Below are positions 62,082-64,000 of a stretch of 64,000 nucleotides of DNA, one piece after another. Location: the NCBI RefSeq assembly GCF_022113815.1, contig NZ_SGOM01000005.1, positions 124,001-188,000 on the forward strand, given 5' to 3'. This DNA comes from Vibrio cincinnatiensis (GTDB lineage: Bacteria > Pseudomonadota > Gammaproteobacteria > Enterobacterales > Vibrionaceae). Numbering within the stretch: position 1 is the first letter of the stretch; the number at the start of each line of letters is the position of its first letter. The position numbers and the translations under genes were made by a program. The notes under the pieces are model-generated. The model was given only the letters and a program-made list of their open reading frames with translations, was not told the DNA's origin and made no database searches.

Positions 62082-63827
62082 TTAAAAATCCAAATCTCCC
62101 TCTGACTCTTCCGGCGGTAAGCGTAACCCAACCTTAGTGACCTGCCAGTCGACCACATCGGCGACGATCCAGTGCAAGCCATACCACTCAAACTGGTCAC
62201 CTAACACAGGCGTTGCACCTAAATGTTCCGTGACTAATTCTTTCAGGGTCATCTCTCGATCAACCTCTCCAAGATCTAACCCATAAAGTGGGGCTATATC
62301 GACTAACTTTGCTTCAATATCCAAGAAGAAGTCACCAAAGAAACGAGCTAAAGAGGCTTTTTCCGGTGCTTCACTAAACAGCTGGCTCAAAGCCTGAAGA
62401 TCTTTTTCTTGACCTAAAACACATAGAATATCCCCTTCTTGCAACTGAGTACTCCCTGATGGGTGTAACAGTTGCTGCTGACGAAAAACGGCAGCGATCC
62501 GAGTCCCTTCTGGCATAAATAAATTCCGCAACGGCTCACCAATACACCACTTATCTTGCTTTAACGTATAAACAAAAAGCTCCCATTCACTGGTTGGAAA
62601 AGCTTCCACACCCGTACGATAAATAGGCTCAGGCTTCGGAGGCAGTTCTACCTTCGCTAAACTCATCGCTTTTGTTAGTGTCCCACCTTGCACCACCAGC
62701 GAAACCATAACGACGAAAAAAGCCAAATTGAAATAGATCTGGGCTTCAGGTAACCCAGCCATCATAGGAAAGACAGCGAGAATAATCGGTACAGCTCCTC
62801 TTAACCCAACCCAAGAAACAAACCATTTCTCACGAGAGGTAAAACTTTTAAAGGGTAATAACCCAATCCAGACGGATAGTGGCCGGGCAAAGAAGATCAT
62901 ACCAAACGCTAATGCTAATCCCGGCAACATAATATCCATCAAATTTGACGGTGTTACCAATAAGCCAAGAACTAAGAACATTCCGATTTGTGCCAGCCAT
63001 GTCATACCATCAAGCACGTTCAAAATCGAATGACGACTACGGGTTGGGCGGTTACCCAATAACAACCCCACCAAATAGATCGAAAGGATGCCGCTGCCCC
63101 CCAAGGTATTGGAAAGCGCAAAAATAATTAACCCGCCACTGACGGTCAAAATAGAATACAACCCTTCCGGCAATTGAGTCTGGTTAATCAATTTCCAGAG
63201 TAACCAACCCCCAACCAATCCCAACAGTGCACCAAGACCAAATTGCTGCAAAAAGCTGAAGGCTAAAAAGCCAGCACTTAGCTCCAAGCCTTGATTACCC
63301 AATACACTGATCAAGGTAACCGTTAAAAACACAGCCATCGGGTCATTGGTCCCCGACTCAATTTCCAGCGTAGACCCAACCCGCTCGTTTAAGCTACGCC
63401 CTTTTAATAAGGAGAAAACTGCCGCAGCATCAGTAGATCCGACAATGGCTCCAACTAACACACCTTGTAATAGGGTTAAATCAAACAGCCAAGTAGCCAT
63501 TAGCCCCGTTAATAACGTAGTCAGGGCGACTCCCAATGTCGCTAACGATACCGAAGGCCAAAATGCAACACGAAAACTGGCAACACGGGTACGCATTCCC
63601 CCATCAAGTAAAATAATGGCAAGGGCAAGGTTACTAACTAAGTAGGCGAGGGAGTAGTTATCAAAAATAATACCACCAACCCCATCTTCCCCAGCGAGCA
63701 TGCCGACCGCCAGAAAGACTAATAAGATAGGGATGCCCAATTTAGAAGAAACGGGGCTTAGCAACACACTTAATGCGATCAGCAAGGCACCAACCAGAAA
63801 AAAGCTATTAATTGTTATTGCGTCCAC
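62082..63827 (-). CDS. nhaP2: Potassium/proton antiporter NhaP2 (CvrA type)
   Basis: This 581-residue inner-membrane antiporter exchanges potassium or sodium for protons. An N-terminal CPA1-type exchanger domain (about 1-385, about twelve helices with the TDAAAVFS ion-site motif) is followed by a TrkA-C domain (about 400-490) and a C-terminal CorC/HlyC-like domain (about 500-575). V. cholerae NhaP2 (VC2703) lies at the same place. The start is GTG at 63827 with GAGGATGA just upstream. The 173 bp beyond it to the window end show nothing else. Confidence 0.92.
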   Translation of the reverse strand: MDAITINSFFLVGALLIALSVLLSPVSSKLGIPILLVFLAVGMLAGEDGVGGIIFDNYSLAYLVSNLALAIILLDGGMRTRVASFRVAFWPSVSLATLGVALTTLLTGLMATWLFDLTLLQGVLVGAIVGSTDAAAVFSLLKGRSLNERVGSTLEIESGTNDPMAVFLTVTLISVLGNQGLELSAGFLAFSFLQQFGLGALLGLVGGWLLWKLINQTQLPEGLYSILTVSGGLIIFALSNTLGGSGILSIYLVGLLLGNRPTRSRHSILNVLDGMTWLAQIGMFLVLGLLVTPSNLMDIMLPGLALAFGMIFFARPLSVWIGLLPFKSFTSREKWFVSWVGLRGAVPIILAVFPMMAGLPEAQIYFNLAFFVVMVSLVVQGGTLTKAMSLAKVELPPKPEPIYRTGVEAFPTSEWELFVYTLKQDKWCIGEPLRNLFMPEGTRIAAVFRQQQLLHPSGSTQLQEGDILCVLGQEKDLQALSQLFSEAPEKASLARFFGDFFLDIEAKLVDIAPLYGLDLGEVDREMTLKELVTEHLGATPVLGDQFEWYGLHWIVADVVDWQVTKVGLRLPPEESEGDLDF

Positions 63828-64000
63828 TCATCCTCCCTATTCTTATTGATCACACCCTAACTATGTTAGTAAACATGTTAATATGATTTAACGATGTATT
63901 GTGCACTAATTCATGGCATCTTAACGAAAACTTTATGTAAACAATTTCTTACCTTCCTTCATTCCCCTTGCCAATACCTGACACTCAAGCAGTGGTCTGC

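Overview
The window is a stretch of core chromosome from a gammaproteobacterium of the family Vibrionaceae, most likely a Vibrio. Three things point there: an AphA quorum-sensing regulator almost identical in type to that of V. cholerae, a fused argH-N-acetylglutamate synthase gene, and a gene order (mrcA tail-oxyR-prx/grx-argCBGH/argE-ppc-aphA-cysE-gpsA-secB-epmA-frdABCD-efp/epmB-groESL-tpiA-rraA-menA-hslVU-ftsN-cytR-priA-rpmE-metJ/BLF-zapB-glpX-pfkA-fieF-cpxPRA-trmL-fxsA-aspA-dcu-pdxY-dsbD-crbR-nhaP2) that follows the V. cholerae chromosome 1 order as I remember it. I do not assign a species. I saw no tRNA, rRNA, insertion sequence, prophage, integron or CRISPR array.

Layout. Positions 1-2200: oxidative-stress block (oxyR divergent from a peroxiredoxin-glutaredoxin fusion) and a small Cys-rich membrane protein. 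2300-8900: arginine biosynthesis, argCBGH(A) on the minus strand divergent from argE, with ArgR-type operators. 9000-12700: ppc and aphA. 12700-16900: cysE, gpsA, secB, a membrane rhodanese and epmA, all on the minus strand. 17200-20600: frdABCD. 20600-22300: efp and epmB; with epmA 3.7 kb away, two EF-P modification enzymes and their target lie close together. 22400-24400: MgtC-like protein and a ModF-like double ABC protein. 24500-29700: groESL, a Cys-rich HTH regulator, small DUF genes and tpiA. 29800-39600: MATE pump, rraA, menA, hslVU, ftsN, cytR, priA, rpmE. 39800-46800: malic enzyme, the methionine regulon (metJ, metBL, metF) and zapB. 47100-53900: glpX, pfkA, fieF, cpxP/cpxRA, trmL. 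54000-63900: cold-shock gene, fxsA, aspA, a broken dcu gene, pdxY, dsbD, crbR-like regulator and nhaP2.

Many control regions are readable: OxyR, ArgR, HapR/LuxR-type, CRP (two), CRP/CytR, MetJ (two arrays), CpxR and two sigma-32 promoters sit upstream of the genes they would be expected to control. Most convergent gene pairs share a bidirectional hairpin terminator.

The clearest anomaly is the C4-dicarboxylate transporter next to aspA. It is split by a frameshift, best explained by a 14-nt loss in one hydrophilic loop. Other points to check are the aphA leader (HapR-like site, dyad, hairpin and possible Qrr pairing tract), an internal terminator plus a second pair of ARG-like boxes in front of argH(A), a ModF-like protein whose first ABC domain has lost its Walker A motif, and unexplained palindromes upstream of cytR and tpiA. 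I found no convincing previously undescribed multi-gene system; the window reads as well-known housekeeping genes.
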